Source: Escherichia ruysiae | GTDB lineage: Bacteria; Pseudomonadota; Gammaproteobacteria; Enterobacterales; Enterobacteriaceae | Direction: 5' to 3' | Assembly: GCF_031323975.1 (NCBI RefSeq) | Contig: NZ_JAVIWS010000001.1 | Span: 2,728,001 to 2,792,000 of the forward strand | Length of the DNA stretch: 64,000 nucleotides | In this document: one piece after another, positions 1-14,089 of the stretch | How positions within the stretch are numbered: position 1 is the first letter of the stretch | Layout of the letters: each line of letters begins with the position of its first letter | The notes under the pieces: model-generated | Told to the model about the DNA's origin: nothing | What the model saw: the letters and a program-made list of their open reading frames with translations, nothing else | Database searches by the model: none | Position numbers and translations under genes: made by a program

Positions 1-1027
<1,027 letters not shown>

Positions 1028-1095
1028 CCTTAAAGAAGCGTTCTTTGAAGTGCTCACACAGATTGTCTGATGAAAATGAGCAGTAAAACCTCTAC

Positions 1096-1172
<77 letters not shown>

Positions 1173-1214
1173 AATTTGCACCGCAAATTTGAAGAGGTTT
1201 TAACTACATGTTAT

Positions 1215-1290
1215 GGGGCTATAGCTCAGCTGGGAGAGCGCCTGCTTTGCACGCAGGAGGTCTGCGGTTCGATCCCGCATAGCTCCACCA
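1215..1290 (+). tRNA. alaT: tRNA-Ala (TGC anticodon)
   Basis: A 76-nt cloverleaf starting GGGGCTATAG with the anticodon TGC at 1248-1250, a T-arm GGTTCGATCC and an encoded CCA end. It is the second spacer tRNA, 42 nt after tRNA-Ile, in the order normal for Ile/Ala-type rrn operons. Confidence 0.98.
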
Positions 1291-1353
1291 TCTCTGTAGT
1301 GATTAAATAAAAAATACTTCAGAGTGTACCTGCAAAGGTTCACTGCGAAGTTT

Positions 1354-1366
1354 TGCTCTTTAAAAA
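1354..1366 (+). promoter_or_regulatory. rrn boxA antitermination element
   Basis: TGCTCTTTAAAAA in the 16S-23S spacer, about 105 nt before 23S, matches the boxA at which NusB/NusE load to prevent Rho-dependent termination. Confidence 0.75.
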
Positions 1367-1471
1367 TCTGGATCAAGCTGAAAATTGAAACACTGAACAA
1401 CGAAAGTTGTTCGTGAGTCTCTCAAATTTTCGCAACACGATGGTGTTTTACGAAACATCTTCGGGTTGTGA

Positions 1472-4378
<2,907 letters not shown>

Positions 4379-4474
4379 ACAACGCCGAAGCTGTTTTGGC
4401 GGATGAGAGAAGATTTTCAGCCTGATACAGATTAAATCGACAGGTCAGAATAAGACGTGTTGATAAACAGAATT

Positions 4475-4594
4475 TGCCTGGCGGCCGTAGCGCGGTGGTC
4501 CCACCTGACCCCATGCCGAACTCAGAAGTGAAACGCCGTAGCGCCGATGGTAGTGTGGGGTCTCCCCATGCGAGAGTAGGGAACTGCCAGGCAT
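4475..4594 (+). rRNA. rrfA: 5S ribosomal RNA
   Basis: A 120-nt sequence from TGCCTGGCGGCCG to CTGCCAGGCAT. The first and last ten bases pair to form helix I. There is a single 5S copy and no distal tRNA follows, consistent with rrnA. Confidence 0.97.
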
Positions 4595-4600
4595 CAAATA

Positions 4601-4638
4601 AAACAAAAGGCTCAGTCGGAAGACTGGGCCTTTTGTTT
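4601..4638 (+). terminator. rrnA terminator T1
   Basis: A long hairpin (AAACAAAAGG / CCTTTTGTTT arms with the inner CTCAGTC/GACTGGG stem) followed by TTTATC, seven bases after 5S. It is the classic rrn T1 structure. Confidence 0.93.
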
Positions 4639-4774
4639 TATCTGTTGTTTGTCGGTGAACGCTCTCCTGAGCAGGACAAATCCGCCGGGAGCGGATTTGA
4701 ACGTTGCGAAGCAACGGCCCGGAGGGTGGCGGGCAGGACGCCCGCCATAAACTGCCAGGCATCAGATAAAGCAG

Positions 4775-4803
4775 AAGGCCATCCGTAAGGATGGCCTTTT
4801 TGC
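4775..4803 (+). terminator. rrnA terminator T2
   Basis: AAGGCCATCC-GTAA-GGATGGCCTT followed by TTTT. It is the second hairpin of the tandem rrn terminator. The bases between T1 and T2 contain the usual rrn distal sequence, with a repeat of the 5S 3' end at 4751-4761, and no gene. Confidence 0.9.
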
Positions 4804-4818
4804 GCTGGTGCAGAAAAA

Positions 4819-4853
4819 TGCCGGATGCGACGCTGGCGCGTCTTATCCAGCCT
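4819..4853. repeat. REP-like palindromic element
   Basis: GCCGGATGCGACGCTGGCGC followed by GTCTTATCCAGCC fits the E. coli REP consensus. It sits between the converging rrnA and mobB transcripts. Confidence 0.7.
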
Positions 4854-4857
4854 TGTA

Positions 4858-5385
4858 TTATCCCTTCTGCTTTTGCATCCACTTCACCACAAAATCAGCC
4901 AGCCCCTCAACATCATTAATATCCAGTAACGCAACATCAACATTAAGCGGTACATCGCTGGCCACAGCAATGACATGCCTGTCTATCACCAACTCTTCCG
5001 GTCGATGTCCGGCTCCATCACGAAACAGCACAATCTTCGCGATCTCTTCATGCTTAAACCCTTCGACCAGAATCAAATCTAGCTTTGAGGTATCCATTCG
5101 ACTTGCGAGGAAATGCAGATCCAGTTCTTCTTCGTCTGGCGTTTCCGTCATCAAAGCCCATCGTTGCTGGCTGGCAACGATGGTTTGCGCCGCGCCAGCC
5201 TTGCGCAGCTCATAGCTATCTTTGCCTGGCTTATCAACATCCATATCATGATGTGTATGCTTAATTAACCCCGGGCTGATCCCTCTGGCGCATAATGCCG
5301 GGATCAGTTTTTTCAGCAGCGTAGTTTTTCCGGTGCCACTCCACGCGGCAAAGGCGAGTAACGGTATCATTGTCTTTCCTGCCAT
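4858..5385 (-). CDS. mobB: Molybdopterin-guanine dinucleotide biosynthesis adaptor MobB
   Basis: A 175-aa P-loop GTP-binding protein that assists MobA in converting Mo-molybdopterin to the MGD cofactor of DMSO-reductase-family enzymes. The Walker A motif [10 protein letters not shown] lies at about residues 13-22, and the sequence is near identical to K-12 MobB. It is not essential for MGD synthesis in E. coli, where its role is accessory. Its start overlaps the mobA stop by 19 nt, so the two are co-transcribed and probably translationally coupled. The product is functionally tied to the fdo formate dehydrogenase later in the window, which needs the MGD cofactor. Confidence 0.96.
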   Translation of the reverse strand: MAGKTMIPLLAFAAWSGTGKTTLLKKLIPALCARGISPGLIKHTHHDMDVDKPGKDSYELRKAGAAQTIVASQQRWALMTETPDEEELDLHFLASRMDTSKLDLILVEGFKHEEIAKIVLFRDGAGHRPEELVIDRHVIAVASDVPLNVDVALLDINDVEGLADFVVKWMQKQKG

Positions 5386-5951
5386 CGGGCAAGTTCCTCT
5401 GGCGTATTCACGTTTATAAATGCCTCTTTGCGATCGCTGAAATCAACCGCATGACCGCCAGCCAGACGCATAAATGCCATTACCCGGCGTTCTCCTGTTT
5501 GCAGATATTCTAGTAATAAAGGCTCAATTGCGCGGTTTACCAGAGCAATAGTCGGGTGATCGCGTTCACCGTCGTGGACCCACACGACAGGCGCATCTTT
5601 GCGCTGATGATTAAGCCGGGCGGCTAAATCATGGGGAATGTAAGGCGTATCGCACGGGCAAAACAAAAACCACTCACCCGCTTCCTGCTGCATTACTGAA
5701 AGCATTCCTGCCAGAGGGCCTGGGTAATCCGCCAGTGAATCTTCAATCACTTTCAGGCCGCTTGCCTGATAAATTTCCTGATGACGATTAGCATTAACCA
5801 CGACGTGAGAGAGCTGCGTCATAAGCGCGTCAGCGACATGTTGCCACAGCGGTTTGCCGTTTAATTCAAGCAATCCTTTATCTACGCCGCCCATTCGTCT
5901 GGCTTTACCGCCCGCCAGCACAACGCCTGTTATCATCGTCATCAGATTCAC
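5367..5951 (-). CDS. mobA: Molybdenum cofactor guanylyltransferase MobA
   Basis: A 194-aa cytoplasmic enzyme that transfers GMP from GTP to Mo-molybdopterin, giving Mo-MGD. The nucleotidyltransferase signature [16 protein letters not shown] occupies residues about 12-28, and a D-T-P-Y motif near residue 101 fits the metal-binding Asp. The length equals K-12 MobA. It is first in the mobAB operon, divergent from yihD. The start is chosen by the K-12 N-terminus MNLMT and by the divergent promoter gap. Confidence 0.96.
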
Positions 5952-6020
5952 CGATATCGCCTCTTTTATTGTGGGATTGACCCTGCTAACGTGTCTGTCT
6001 CAAGAGTAAGGAGCATCACT

Positions 6021-6290
6021 ATGAAATGTAAACGTCTGAATGAAGTTATTGAACTCCTCCAGCCAGCCTGGCAAAAAGAGCCAGACCTTAACTTGTTGCA
6101 ATTTTTGCAGAAACTGGCGAAAGAGTCAGGTTTTGACGGCGAACTGGCGGATTTGACGGATGACATTCTGATCTATCACCTGAAAATGCGTGATTCCGCG
6201 AAAGATGCGGTGATCCCTGGTTTGCAGAAAGATTATGAAGAAGACTTCAAAACGGCGCTGTTACGCGCACGCGGCGTAATTAAAGAGTAA
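6021..6290 (+). CDS. yihD: Conserved DUF1040 protein YihD
   Basis: An 89-aa acidic, helix-rich soluble protein of unknown function, found throughout enterobacteria. The ATG at 6021 is preferred over upstream codons because it follows the RBS AAGGAG at 6008-6013 and gives the K-12 N-terminus MKCKRLNEV. It lies upstream of srkA-dsbA with a 76-nt gap and is divergent from mobA. There is no signal peptide or membrane segment. Confidence 0.93.
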
Positions 6291-6366
6291 AAGCTTGTAA
6301 GCGGCGCGACCAAAATCATCGTGAAATGATATCCTTCATCATTCGTAATGTTTTCCGGATGATGGG

Positions 6367-7353
6367 ATGAACAACAACGCTTTTACTTTCCAGACACTAC
6401 ACCCGGATACCATCATGGACGCTCTGTTTGAGCAAGGGATCCGGGTGGATTCCGGGCTTACCCCGCTTAACAGCTATGAAAACCGTGTCTATCAATTTCA
6501 GGACGAAGATCGCCGACGCTTTGTCGTTAAATTTTATCGTCCTGAACGCTGGACAGCCTATCAAATCCTCGAAGAACATCAATTTGCGTTGCAGCTGGTA
6601 AACGATGAAGTGCCGGTCGCAGCGCCAGTGGTCTTTAATGGTCAGACTTTATTGAATCATCAGGGATTTTATTTCGCCGTTTTCTCAAGCGTCGGTGGTC
6701 GCCAGTTCGAAGCTGATAATATCGATCAGATGGAAGCGGTTGGCCGTTATCTGGGGCGTATGCACCAGACGGGGCGCAAACAGCTTTTTATCCATCGCCC
6801 GACTATCGGCCTGAATGAGTATCTTATTGAGCCACGCAAGCTGTTTGAGGACGCTACACTGATCCCTTCCGGGTTGAAAGCGGCATTTCTGAAAGCGACG
6901 GACGAGCTGATCGCCGCTGTTACAGCACACTGGCGGGAAGATTTCACCGTTCTGCGGCTACATGGTGACTGCCATGCCGGGAACATTCTCTGGCGCGATG
7001 GTCCGATGTTTGTCGATCTGGATGATGCACGTAATGGTCCGGCTATTCAGGATTTGTGGATGTTGCTGAATGGTGATAAAGCCGAGCAGCGGATGCAACT
7101 GGAAACTATTATTGAAGCTTATGAAGAGTTTAGCGAGTTCGATACCGCTGAAATCGGACTGATTGAACCTTTACGCGCCATGCGTTTGGTTTATTATCTT
7201 GCCTGGCTAATGCGGCGTTGGGCTGATCCCGCGTTCCCGAAAAATTTCCCGTGGTTAACCGGGGAAGATTACTGGCTGCGACAGACGGCGACTTTTATAG
7301 AACAGGCAAAAGTTCTACAAGAACCCCCTTTGCAATTAACACCTATGTATTAA
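6367..7353 (+). CDS. srkA: Stress response kinase A (YihE/RdoA), Ser/Thr kinase
   Basis: A 328-aa APH/choline-kinase-fold protein kinase linked to the Cpx envelope stress response and to protection from stress-induced death. The catalytic loop HGDCHAGN starts at residue 199 (Asp201, Asn206). The metal-binding segment VDLDD is at 216-220, with Asp217 in the position known to be essential. It is directly upstream of dsbA (16-nt gap), so the two share a CpxR-dependent transcript in E. coli. dsbA also has its own promoter inside this gene in K-12, which I did not try to locate here. Confidence 0.96.
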   Translation: MNNNAFTFQTLHPDTIMDALFEQGIRVDSGLTPLNSYENRVYQFQDEDRRRFVVKFYRPERWTAYQILEEHQFALQLVNDEVPVAAPVVFNGQTLLNHQGFYFAVFSSVGGRQFEADNIDQMEAVGRYLGRMHQTGRKQLFIHRPTIGLNEYLIEPRKLFEDATLIPSGLKAAFLKATDELIAAVTAHWREDFTVLRLHGDCHAGNILWRDGPMFVDLDDARNGPAIQDLWMLLNGDKAEQRMQLETIIEAYEEFSEFDTAEIGLIEPLRAMRLVYYLAWLMRRWADPAFPKNFPWLTGEDYWLRQTATFIEQAKVLQEPPLQLTPMY

Positions 7354-7369
7354 TCGGAGAGAGTAGATC

Positions 7370-7996
7370 ATGAAAAAGATTTGGCTGGCGCTGGCTGGTT
7401 TAGTTTTAGCGTTTAGCGCATCGGCGGCGCAGTATGAAGATGGTAAGCAGTACACCACCCTGGAAAAACCGGTTGCTGGCGCGCCGCAAGTGCTGGAGTT
7501 TTTCTCTTTCTTCTGTCCGCACTGCTATCAGTTTGAAGAAGTTCTGCATATTTCTGATAACGTGAAGAAAAAACTGCCGGAAGGCGTGAAGATGACTAAA
7601 TACCACGTTAACTTCATGGGCGGGGATCTGGGCAAAGAACTGACTCAGGCATGGGCAGTGGCAATGGCGCTGGGCGTGGAAGACAAAGTCACTGTTCCGC
7701 TGTTTGAAGGCGTACAGAAAACCCAGACCATTCGTTCTGCATCTGATATCCGCGATGTGTTTATCAACGCAGGTATTAAAAGTGAAGAGTACGACGCAGC
7801 GTGGAACAGCTTCGTGGTGAAATCTCTGGTCGCTCAGCAGGAAAAAGCCGCAGCCGACATGCAATTGCGTGGCGTTCCGGCGATGTTTGTTAACGGTAAA
7901 TATCAGCTGAATCCGCAGGGTATGGATACCAGCAATATGGATGTTTTTGTTCAGCAGTATGCTGATACTGTGAAATATCTGTCTGAGAAAAAATAA
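7370..7996 (+). CDS. dsbA: Periplasmic thiol:disulfide oxidoreductase DsbA
   Basis: A 208-aa protein with a Sec signal peptide ([19 protein letters not shown], cleaved before AQYEDGK). The thioredoxin fold has the redox motif CPHC at precursor residues 49-52 and a cis-proline loop RGVPAMF. It oxidises cysteines of exported proteins and is itself re-oxidised by the membrane protein DsbB. The RBS GGAGAGAG precedes the ATG. It is downstream of srkA and followed by a terminator hairpin. Confidence 0.98.
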   Translation: MKKIWLALAGLVLAFSASAAQYEDGKQYTTLEKPVAGAPQVLEFFSFFCPHCYQFEEVLHISDNVKKKLPEGVKMTKYHVNFMGGDLGKELTQAWAVAMALGVEDKVTVPLFEGVQKTQTIRSASDIRDVFINAGIKSEEYDAAWNSFVVKSLVAQQEKAAADMQLRGVPAMFVNGKYQLNPQGMDTSNMDVFVQQYADTVKYLSEKK

Positions 7997-8014
7997 TTCA
8001 TTGTAAATTACATA

Positions 8015-8046
8015 AGGCTCGTGAATATTCACGGGCTTTTTTTATT
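8015..8046 (+). terminator. dsbA terminator
   Basis: An imperfect hairpin GGCTCGTGAAT/ATTCACGGGCT followed by seven T residues, starting 18 nt after the dsbA stop. Confidence 0.85.
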
Positions 8047-8150
8047 ATTTAATAAATATAAATACATTCTGATAATGCGTCCTGTTACTGGACATTATTT
8101 CAGCATAAGTGGATATTCAAAGTTTTGCTATTTTATCAGGGAATATTTAT

Positions 8151-9581
8151 ATGATACGTAAGTCAGCTACAGGTGTCATTGTTGCGTTAGCCGTTATCTG
8201 GGGGGGTGGCACATGGTACACAGGTACGCAAATTCAGCCAGGTGTCGAAAAGTTTATTAAAGATTTTAACGATGCTAAAAAGAAAGGTGAACATGCCTAC
8301 GCGATGACATTAAGTTATAAAAATTTTGAAAAAGGTTTTTTTAATTCTCATTTTCAGATGCAAATTATATTTGATAACGGTGCACCCGATCTCAATATCA
8401 AACCAGGCCAGAAAGTTGCATTTGATGTAGATATTGAGCACGGTCCGTTACCCATCACAATGTTAATGCGTGGTAATGTCATCCCCGCACTGGCAGCGGC
8501 AAAAGTGAACTTAGTGAATAATGAACTGACACAACCGCTATTTATCGCCTCGAAAAATAAATCGCCCGTTGAAGCGAAATTGCGATTCGCGTTTGGTGGC
8601 TCATTTTCCACGACATTAGATGTTGCCCCTGCAGAGTATGGAGAGTTTTCCTTTGGTGAAGGCCAGTTTACTTTTAATGGTGATGATAGTTCATTGTCTA
8701 ACCTGGATATTGAAGGCAAGGTCGAAGATATTGTCCTGAAATTATCGCCAATAAGCAAAGTAACGGCGAAGAGTTTTACCATTAATTCTCTGACGCGATT
8801 AGAAGAAAAGAAATTTCCGGTGGGTGAAAGCGAGTCGAAATTTAATCAGATTAACATTATCAATCGCGGAGAAGACGTTGCCCAAATCGATGCTTTCGTT
8901 GCAAAAACCAGGCTGGATCGCGTAAAAGACAAAGATTATATCAATGTCAATCTGACCTACGAACTTGATAAGTTAACAAAAGGGAATCAGCAACTCGGTA
9001 GTGGTGAGTGGTCATTGATTGCTGAATCTATTGATCCCTCAGCGGTGCGCCAATTTATCATCCTGTATAACATTGCGATGCAAAAGCAGCTTACTGCACA
9101 CCCTGAGCTAGCAAACGATAAAGCAGCTCTGCAAGAAGTGAATGCTGCATTGTTCAAAGAGTATTTGCCGTTATTACAAAAAAGTGAGCCAGTTATTAAA
9201 TTGCCGGTTAGCTGGAGAAATACTCTCGGAGAACTAAACGCCAATCTGGATCTGAGTATTGATGATCCAGCTAAATCTTCATCATCCACAAACAAAAATA
9301 TTAAATCGTTCAATTTAAACGTGGCTTTACCGATTAATGTTGTTACAGAAACCGCAAAACAGCTTAATTTATCTGAAGGATTGGATGCTGAAAAAGCTCA
9401 GAAGCGGGCAGATAAACAAATCAGCGGGATGATGACATTAGGTCAGATGTTTCAGTTAATCACGATTGACAACAATACCGCCTCGCTGCAGTTGCGTTAT
9501 ACACCGGGTAAAGTTGTTTTTAACGGACAGGAGATGAGCGAAGAAGAATTTATGTCTCGTGCCGGACGTTTTGCACATTAA
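8151..9581 (+). CDS. yihF: DUF945 family protein YihF
   Basis: A 476-aa protein of the DUF945 (YdgA/YihF/YtjA-like) family, function not established. An N-terminal hydrophobic segment (residues about 6-22, ATGVIVALAVIWGGG) suggests a membrane anchor or signal, with the bulk in the periplasm. The ATG at 8151 follows CAGGGAAT and matches the K-12 start. An in-frame upstream codon at 8109 has no RBS. It is a single-gene unit convergent with yihG. Divergence from K-12 is higher than for its neighbours but still allelic. Confidence 0.92.
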   Translation: MIRKSATGVIVALAVIWGGGTWYTGTQIQPGVEKFIKDFNDAKKKGEHAYAMTLSYKNFEKGFFNSHFQMQIIFDNGAPDLNIKPGQKVAFDVDIEHGPLPITMLMRGNVIPALAAAKVNLVNNELTQPLFIASKNKSPVEAKLRFAFGGSFSTTLDVAPAEYGEFSFGEGQFTFNGDDSSLSNLDIEGKVEDIVLKLSPISKVTAKSFTINSLTRLEEKKFPVGESESKFNQINIINRGEDVAQIDAFVAKTRLDRVKDKDYINVNLTYELDKLTKGNQQLGSGEWSLIAESIDPSAVRQFIILYNIAMQKQLTAHPELANDKAALQEVNAALFKEYLPLLQKSEPVIKLPVSWRNTLGELNANLDLSIDDPAKSSSSTNKNIKSFNLNVALPINVVTETAKQLNLSEGLDAEKAQKRADKQISGMMTLGQMFQLITIDNNTASLQLRYTPGKVVFNGQEMSEEEFMSRAGRFAH

Positions 9582-9588
9582 TATAATA

Positions 9589-9616
9589 TCTCGCCTCTGC
9601 TAATTCAGAGGCGAGA
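9589..9616. terminator. Bidirectional terminator between yihF and yihG
   Basis: A perfect 11-bp inverted repeat TCTCGCCTCTG/CAGAGGCGAGA with a six-base loop, followed by AAAAA. It lies between convergent genes. Confidence 0.8.
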
Positions 9617-9620
9617 AAAA

Positions 9621-10553
9621 CTACTTATCCTGGCGCTGCGATGACATCAATGACGTCAGAAGCCTGTCTTTTTCATGCCACAGTGAGTTCAGCCATTGCT
9701 GAAAATGGCGTTTAAAGCTTTTGTCACTGATATAGTCGCCATGCAATTCTTCAGCAATAGGCTGTAAATCCACATGCACGACAATCCTGGTCAGTTTACC
9801 ACTTAACATATCGAAGAATGGTTGACGGTGATTATCCGGATAACACAGCGTAACGTTGAGCAATTTATCGAATTGTTTACCTAATACATTCAGCGCCATC
9901 GCAATACCGGCAGCTTTTGGTGGCAGAAGATTTTGAAATTTTGAGTGGGTTTGCTGGTGTTTCTCTTCAGTGAAGCGGGAACCCTCAACAAAATTTACAA
10001 TAGTGGTAGGATGCAGGCGAAATTTTTCGCAGGAACGACGAGTAGTTTCTACATCTTTACCGCGTCGCTCCGGATGACGTAACAAATAAGCGCGGGAATA
10101 ACGCTTCATAAACGGCATATCCAGCGCCCAACATGCCAGGCCAAGAAAAGGCACCCAGGCCAGTTGCTGTTTGAGGAAATATTTATTCATCGGAATGTGC
10201 TTACGAAACAGCACGCACAGTACGACAATATCTGCCCAGCTACGGTGATTACAAATAAGCAGATACCAGTTCTTTTTACTTAACCCTTCCAGCCCGTGAA
10301 CTTCCCATCGCAAATGTGGATTAAGGTGCAGTAATAGCGCCAGCCCTTCGCACCAGCAATACATCATAAAATCACAAAAACGTGAAACTTTTCGCCATAT
10401 CATTGGCACAGGTAACAATAGTTTTACGATCCCGGCAATGATGATCGGGACGGAACAAAAAATGGTAACCAAAATGGTCAATACGATACTCAGCAAAAGG
10501 GTTATCGTAGCGAGTATTCTCGTCATAATTAATTTATTCAAAAAGTTAGCCAT
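9621..10553 (-). CDS. yihG: Inner-membrane 1-acyl-glycerol-3-phosphate acyltransferase family protein YihG
   Basis: A 310-aa PlsC-family acyltransferase. Two hydrophobic stretches occupy residues about 10-50. The catalytic NHRSWAD (HX4D) motif is near residue 100 and the acceptor-site motif VEGSR near residue 190. E. coli YihG is a second lysophosphatidic-acid acyltransferase alongside PlsC, reported to prefer polyunsaturated acyl chains. The start MANFLNK at 10553 is chosen over an in-frame codon 24 nt upstream because it gives the K-12 length. It is divergent from polA across a 363-bp gap. Confidence 0.93.
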   Translation of the reverse strand: MANFLNKLIMTRILATITLLLSIVLTILVTIFCSVPIIIAGIVKLLLPVPMIWRKVSRFCDFMMYCWCEGLALLLHLNPHLRWEVHGLEGLSKKNWYLLICNHRSWADIVVLCVLFRKHIPMNKYFLKQQLAWVPFLGLACWALDMPFMKRYSRAYLLRHPERRGKDVETTRRSCEKFRLHPTTIVNFVEGSRFTEEKHQQTHSKFQNLLPPKAAGIAMALNVLGKQFDKLLNVTLCYPDNHRQPFFDMLSGKLTRIVVHVDLQPIAEELHGDYISDKSFKRHFQQWLNSLWHEKDRLLTSLMSSQRQDK

Positions 10554-10916
10554 AGACAGTGCGCCAAAGACGCGCAAGGCGCAGATTTTAGCAGAAACCC
10601 CCCCAAATAACGGATGATCCTAAAGTAGAAAAATAATTTATATCTATCCACATTAGAAGAAATCCTATTATTTCAATTGTTAGGGCTGGATTTATTTTTA
10701 AGCTCATGAAAAACAAAGATAAACATCATGCTGTAAAAAGCATGATAATAAATTAAAAGCGATGTAAATAATTTATGCACAAAGTTATCCACATGACGAT
10801 TTGCGAGCGATCCAGAAGATCTACAAAAGATTTTCACGAAAAGCGGTGAAAAACTCATGTTTTCATCCTGTCTGTGGCATCCTTTACCCATAATCTGATA
10901 AACAGGCACGGACATT
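10554..10916. promoter_or_regulatory. yihG-polA divergent intergenic region
   Basis: 363 bp, A+T-rich, with no convincing gene. It must contain the polA and yihG promoters. Two DnaA-box-like nonamers lie at 10773-10793. The polA RBS region is AGGCACGGACATT just before its start. An antisense open frame across this region lacks an RBS and homology and is ignored. Confidence 0.6.
10773..10793. promoter_or_regulatory. Two DnaA boxes upstream of polA
   Basis: TTATGCACA (10773-10781) and consensus TTATCCACA (10785-10793), same orientation, three bases apart, about 125 nt before the polA start codon. DnaA involvement in polA expression has been reported in E. coli. The sites are read directly, and the regulation is inferred. 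Confidence 0.6.
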
Positions 10917-13703
10917 ATGGTTCAGATCCCCCAAAATCCACTTATCCTTGTAGATGGTTCATCTTATCTTTATCGCGCATATCACGCGTTTCCGCCGCTG
11001 ACCAACAGCGCAGGCGAGCCGACCGGTGCGATGTACGGTGTCCTCAACATGCTGCGTAGTCTAATCATGCAATATAAACCGACACATGCAGCGGTGGTCT
11101 TTGACGCCAAGGGAAAAACCTTTCGTGATGAACTGTTTGAACATTACAAATCACATCGCCCGCCAATGCCGGACGATTTGCGAGCACAAATAGAACCTCT
11201 GCACGCGATGGTTAAAGCGATGGGACTGCCGCTGTTGGCGGTTTCTGGCGTAGAAGCGGACGACGTTATCGGCACTCTGGCGCGCGAAGCCGAAAAAGCC
11301 GGGCGTCCGGTGCTGATCAGCACTGGCGACAAAGATATGGCGCAGTTGGTGACGCCAAATATTACGCTTATCAATACCATGACAAACACCATCCTCGGCC
11401 CGGAAGAGGTGGTGAATAAGTACGGCGTACCGCCAGAACTGATCATTGACTTCCTGGCTCTGATGGGCGACTCCTCCGATAACATCCCAGGCGTACCGGG
11501 CGTGGGTGAAAAAACTGCGCAGGCACTGCTGCAGGGGCTTGGCGGGCTGGATACGCTGTATGCCGAGCCGGAAAAAATTGCTGGCCTAAGCTTCCGTGGC
11601 GCGAAAACAATGGCGGCGAAGCTAGAGCAAAACAAAGAAGTGGCTTATCTCTCTTACCAGCTGGCGACGATTAAAACCGATGTTGAGCTGGAACTGACCT
11701 GTGAACAACTGGAAGTGCAGCAACCGGCGGCTGAAGAGTTGTTGGGGCTGTTCAAAAAGTATGAGTTCAAACGCTGGACTGCTGATGTAGAGGCGGGCAA
11801 ATGGTTACAGGCCAAAGGGTCTAAACCTGCCGCGAAGCCGCAGGAAACGCTTGTTGTCGACGAAACGCCAGAAGTGGTGGCAACGGTGATTTCTTACGAT
11901 AACTACGTCACTATCCTTGATGAAGATACGCTGAAAGAATGGATTACGAAGCTGGAAAAAGCGCCGGTATTTGCATTTGATACCGAAACTGACAGCCTCG
12001 ATAACATCTCTGCCAACCTGGTGGGGCTTTCCTTTGCTATCGAGCCAGGCATAGCGGCCTATATTCCGGTTGCTCATGATTATCTCGATGCGCCCGATCA
12101 AATCTCTCGCGAGCGTGCACTCGAGTTGCTAAAACCGCTGCTGGAAGATGAAAAGGCGCTGAAGGTCGGGCAAAACCTGAAATACGATCGCGGTATTCTG
12201 GCGAACTACGGCATTGAACTGCGTGGGATTGCGTTTGATACCATGCTGGAGTCCTACATTCTCAATAGCGTTGCCGGGCGTCACGATATGGACAGCCTCG
12301 CGGAACGTTGGTTGAAGCACAAAACTATCACTTTTGAAGAGATTGCCGGTAAAGGCAAAAATCAACTGACCTTTAACCAGATTGCCCTGGAAGAGGCCGG
12401 TCGCTACGCCGCCGAAGATGCAGACGTCACCTTACAATTGCATCTGAAAATGTGGCCGGATCTGCAGAAACACAAAGGGCCGTTGAACGTCTTCGAAAAC
12501 ATCGAAATGCCGCTGGTGCCGGTGCTTTCACGCATCGAACGCAACGGTGTGAAGATCGACCCGAAAGTGCTGCACAATCATTCTGAAGAGCTCACTCTGC
12601 GTCTGGCGGAGCTGGAAAAGAAAGCGCATGAAATTGCAGGTGAGGAATTTAACCTTTCGTCCACCAAGCAATTGCAAACTATTCTTTTTGAAAAACAAGG
12701 TATTAAGCCGCTGAAAAAAACGCCGGGTGGTGCGCCGTCAACGTCGGAAGAGGTACTGGAAGAACTGGCGCTGGACTATCCGTTGCCAAAAGTGATTCTG
12801 GAGTATCGTGGTCTGGCGAAGCTGAAATCGACTTACACCGACAAGCTGCCGCTGATGATCAACCCGAAAACCGGGCGTGTGCATACCTCTTATCACCAGG
12901 CAGTAACTGCAACGGGACGTTTATCGTCAACCGATCCTAACCTGCAAAACATTCCGGTGCGTAACGAAGAAGGTCGTCGTATCCGCCAGGCGTTTATTGC
13001 GCCAGAGGATTATGTGATTGTCTCAGCGGACTACTCGCAGATTGAATTGCGCATTATGGCGCATCTCTCGCGAGACAAAGGCTTGCTGACTGCATTTGCA
13101 GAAGGAAAAGATATCCACCGGGCAACGGCGGCAGAAGTGTTTGGTTTGCCACTGGAAACCGTCACCAGCGAGCAACGCCGTAGCGCGAAAGCAATCAACT
13201 TTGGTCTGATTTATGGCATGAGTGCTTTCGGTCTGGCGCGGCAATTGAACATTCCACGTAAAGAAGCGCAGAAGTACATGGATCTTTACTTCGAACGCTA
13301 CCCTGGCGTGCTGGAGTATATGGAACGCACCCGTGCTCAGGCGAAAGAGCAGGGCTACGTTGAAACGCTGGACGGACGCCGTCTCTATTTGCCGGATATC
13401 AAGTCCAGCAACGGTGCGCGTCGTGCTGCGGCTGAACGTGCAGCAATTAACGCGCCGATGCAGGGAACTGCAGCCGACATCATCAAACGGGCGATGATTG
13501 CCGTCGATGCATGGTTACAGGCCGAGCAACCGCGCGTTCGTATGATCATGCAGGTACACGATGAACTGGTATTTGAAGTTCATAAAGATGATCTCGATGT
13601 GGTATCAAAGAAAATCCATCAATTGATGGAAAACTGTACCCGTCTGGATGTGCCGTTGCTGGTGGAAGTCGGAAGCGGTGAAAACTGGGATCAGGCGCAC
13701 TAA
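10917..13703 (+). CDS. polA: DNA polymerase I
   Basis: A 928-aa enzyme that removes RNA primers, fills gaps in lagging-strand synthesis and repair, and supports ColE1-type plasmid replication. Domains in order are the 5'-3' exonuclease (about 1-320, [16 protein letters not shown]), the 3'-5' proofreading exonuclease (about 324-518, active-site DTE at 355-357), and family A polymerase (521-928). Polymerase motif A is [10 protein letters not shown] (Asp705), motif B is [14 protein letters not shown] (Lys758), and motif C is VHDEL (Asp882). All catalytic residues are intact and the length equals K-12. The gene is monocistronic with spf downstream on the same strand. Confidence 0.98.
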   Translation: MVQIPQNPLILVDGSSYLYRAYHAFPPLTNSAGEPTGAMYGVLNMLRSLIMQYKPTHAAVVFDAKGKTFRDELFEHYKSHRPPMPDDLRAQIEPLHAMVKAMGLPLLAVSGVEADDVIGTLAREAEKAGRPVLISTGDKDMAQLVTPNITLINTMTNTILGPEEVVNKYGVPPELIIDFLALMGDSSDNIPGVPGVGEKTAQALLQGLGGLDTLYAEPEKIAGLSFRGAKTMAAKLEQNKEVAYLSYQLATIKTDVELELTCEQLEVQQPAAEELLGLFKKYEFKRWTADVEAGKWLQAKGSKPAAKPQETLVVDETPEVVATVISYDNYVTILDEDTLKEWITKLEKAPVFAFDTETDSLDNISANLVGLSFAIEPGIAAYIPVAHDYLDAPDQISRERALELLKPLLEDEKALKVGQNLKYDRGILANYGIELRGIAFDTMLESYILNSVAGRHDMDSLAERWLKHKTITFEEIAGKGKNQLTFNQIALEEAGRYAAEDADVTLQLHLKMWPDLQKHKGPLNVFENIEMPLVPVLSRIERNGVKIDPKVLHNHSEELTLRLAELEKKAHEIAGEEFNLSSTKQLQTILFEKQGIKPLKKTPGGAPSTSEEVLEELALDYPLPKVILEYRGLAKLKSTYTDKLPLMINPKTGRVHTSYHQAVTATGRLSSTDPNLQNIPVRNEEGRRIRQAFIAPEDYVIVSADYSQIELRIMAHLSRDKGLLTAFAEGKDIHRATAAEVFGLPLETVTSEQRRSAKAINFGLIYGMSAFGLARQLNIPRKEAQKYMDLYFERYPGVLEYMERTRAQAKEQGYVETLDGRRLYLPDIKSSNGARRAAAERAAINAPMQGTAADIIKRAMIAVDAWLQAEQPRVRMIMQVHDELVFEVHKDDLDVVSKKIHQLMENCTRLDVPLLVEVGSGENWDQAH

Positions 13704-13757
13704 GATTCGCCTGAATAAGCCCTTTTTTCGTAAGTAAGCAACATAAGCTGTCACGTT

Positions 13758-13850
13758 TTGTGATGGCTATTAGAAATTCCTATGCAACAACTGAAAAAAA
13801 ATTACAAAAAATGCTTTCTGAACTGAACAAAAAAGAGTAAAGTTATTCGC
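13758..13850 (+). promoter_or_regulatory. spf (Spot 42) promoter region with CRP-like half site
   Basis: TTTTGTGATGGCTATTAGAA (13758-13777) has a good TGTGA half site. The region TAAAGTTATTCG sits about 8-14 nt before the RNA start. Repression of spf by CRP-cAMP is established in E. coli, and the site position here is my reading. Confidence 0.5.
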
Positions 13851-13959
13851 GTAGGGTACAGAGGTAAGATGTTCTATCTTTCAGACCTTTTACTTCACGT
13901 AATCGGATTTGGCTGAATTTTTTAGCCGCCCCAGTCAGTAATGACTGGGGCGTTTTTTA
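13851..13959 (+). ncRNA. spf: Spot 42 small RNA
   Basis: A 109-nt RNA from GTAGGGTACAGAGGTAAG to a terminator GCCCCAGTCA-GTAA-TGACTGGGGC plus T-run. It is identical to K-12 Spot 42 as I remember it, apart from one base in the loop GGCTGAATTTTTTAGCC. It is an Hfq-dependent antisense regulator of galK and many carbon-uptake genes. CRP-cAMP represses it, so it is made when glucose is present. Confidence 0.96.
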
Positions 13960-14089
13960 TTGGGCGAGAGAAAAGATCTGAATTGCCTGATGCATAACGC
14001 TTATCAGATTTACGGCGTGAGTCGCAATATTTTGAAGTCCCTGGCCAGACAAAGCATTTAAGCTACATCCGGCACCGGGGAAAGAAAAA

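Noticed and set aside
7406-8032. 208-codon open frame antisense to dsbA
   Set aside because: It mirrors the G+C codon pattern of dsbA, has no RBS and runs through the dsbA terminator hairpin.
10673-10915. 80-codon open frame antisense to the polA upstream region
   Set aside because: No RBS, crosses the DnaA boxes and promoter, and no known gene exists here in E. coli.
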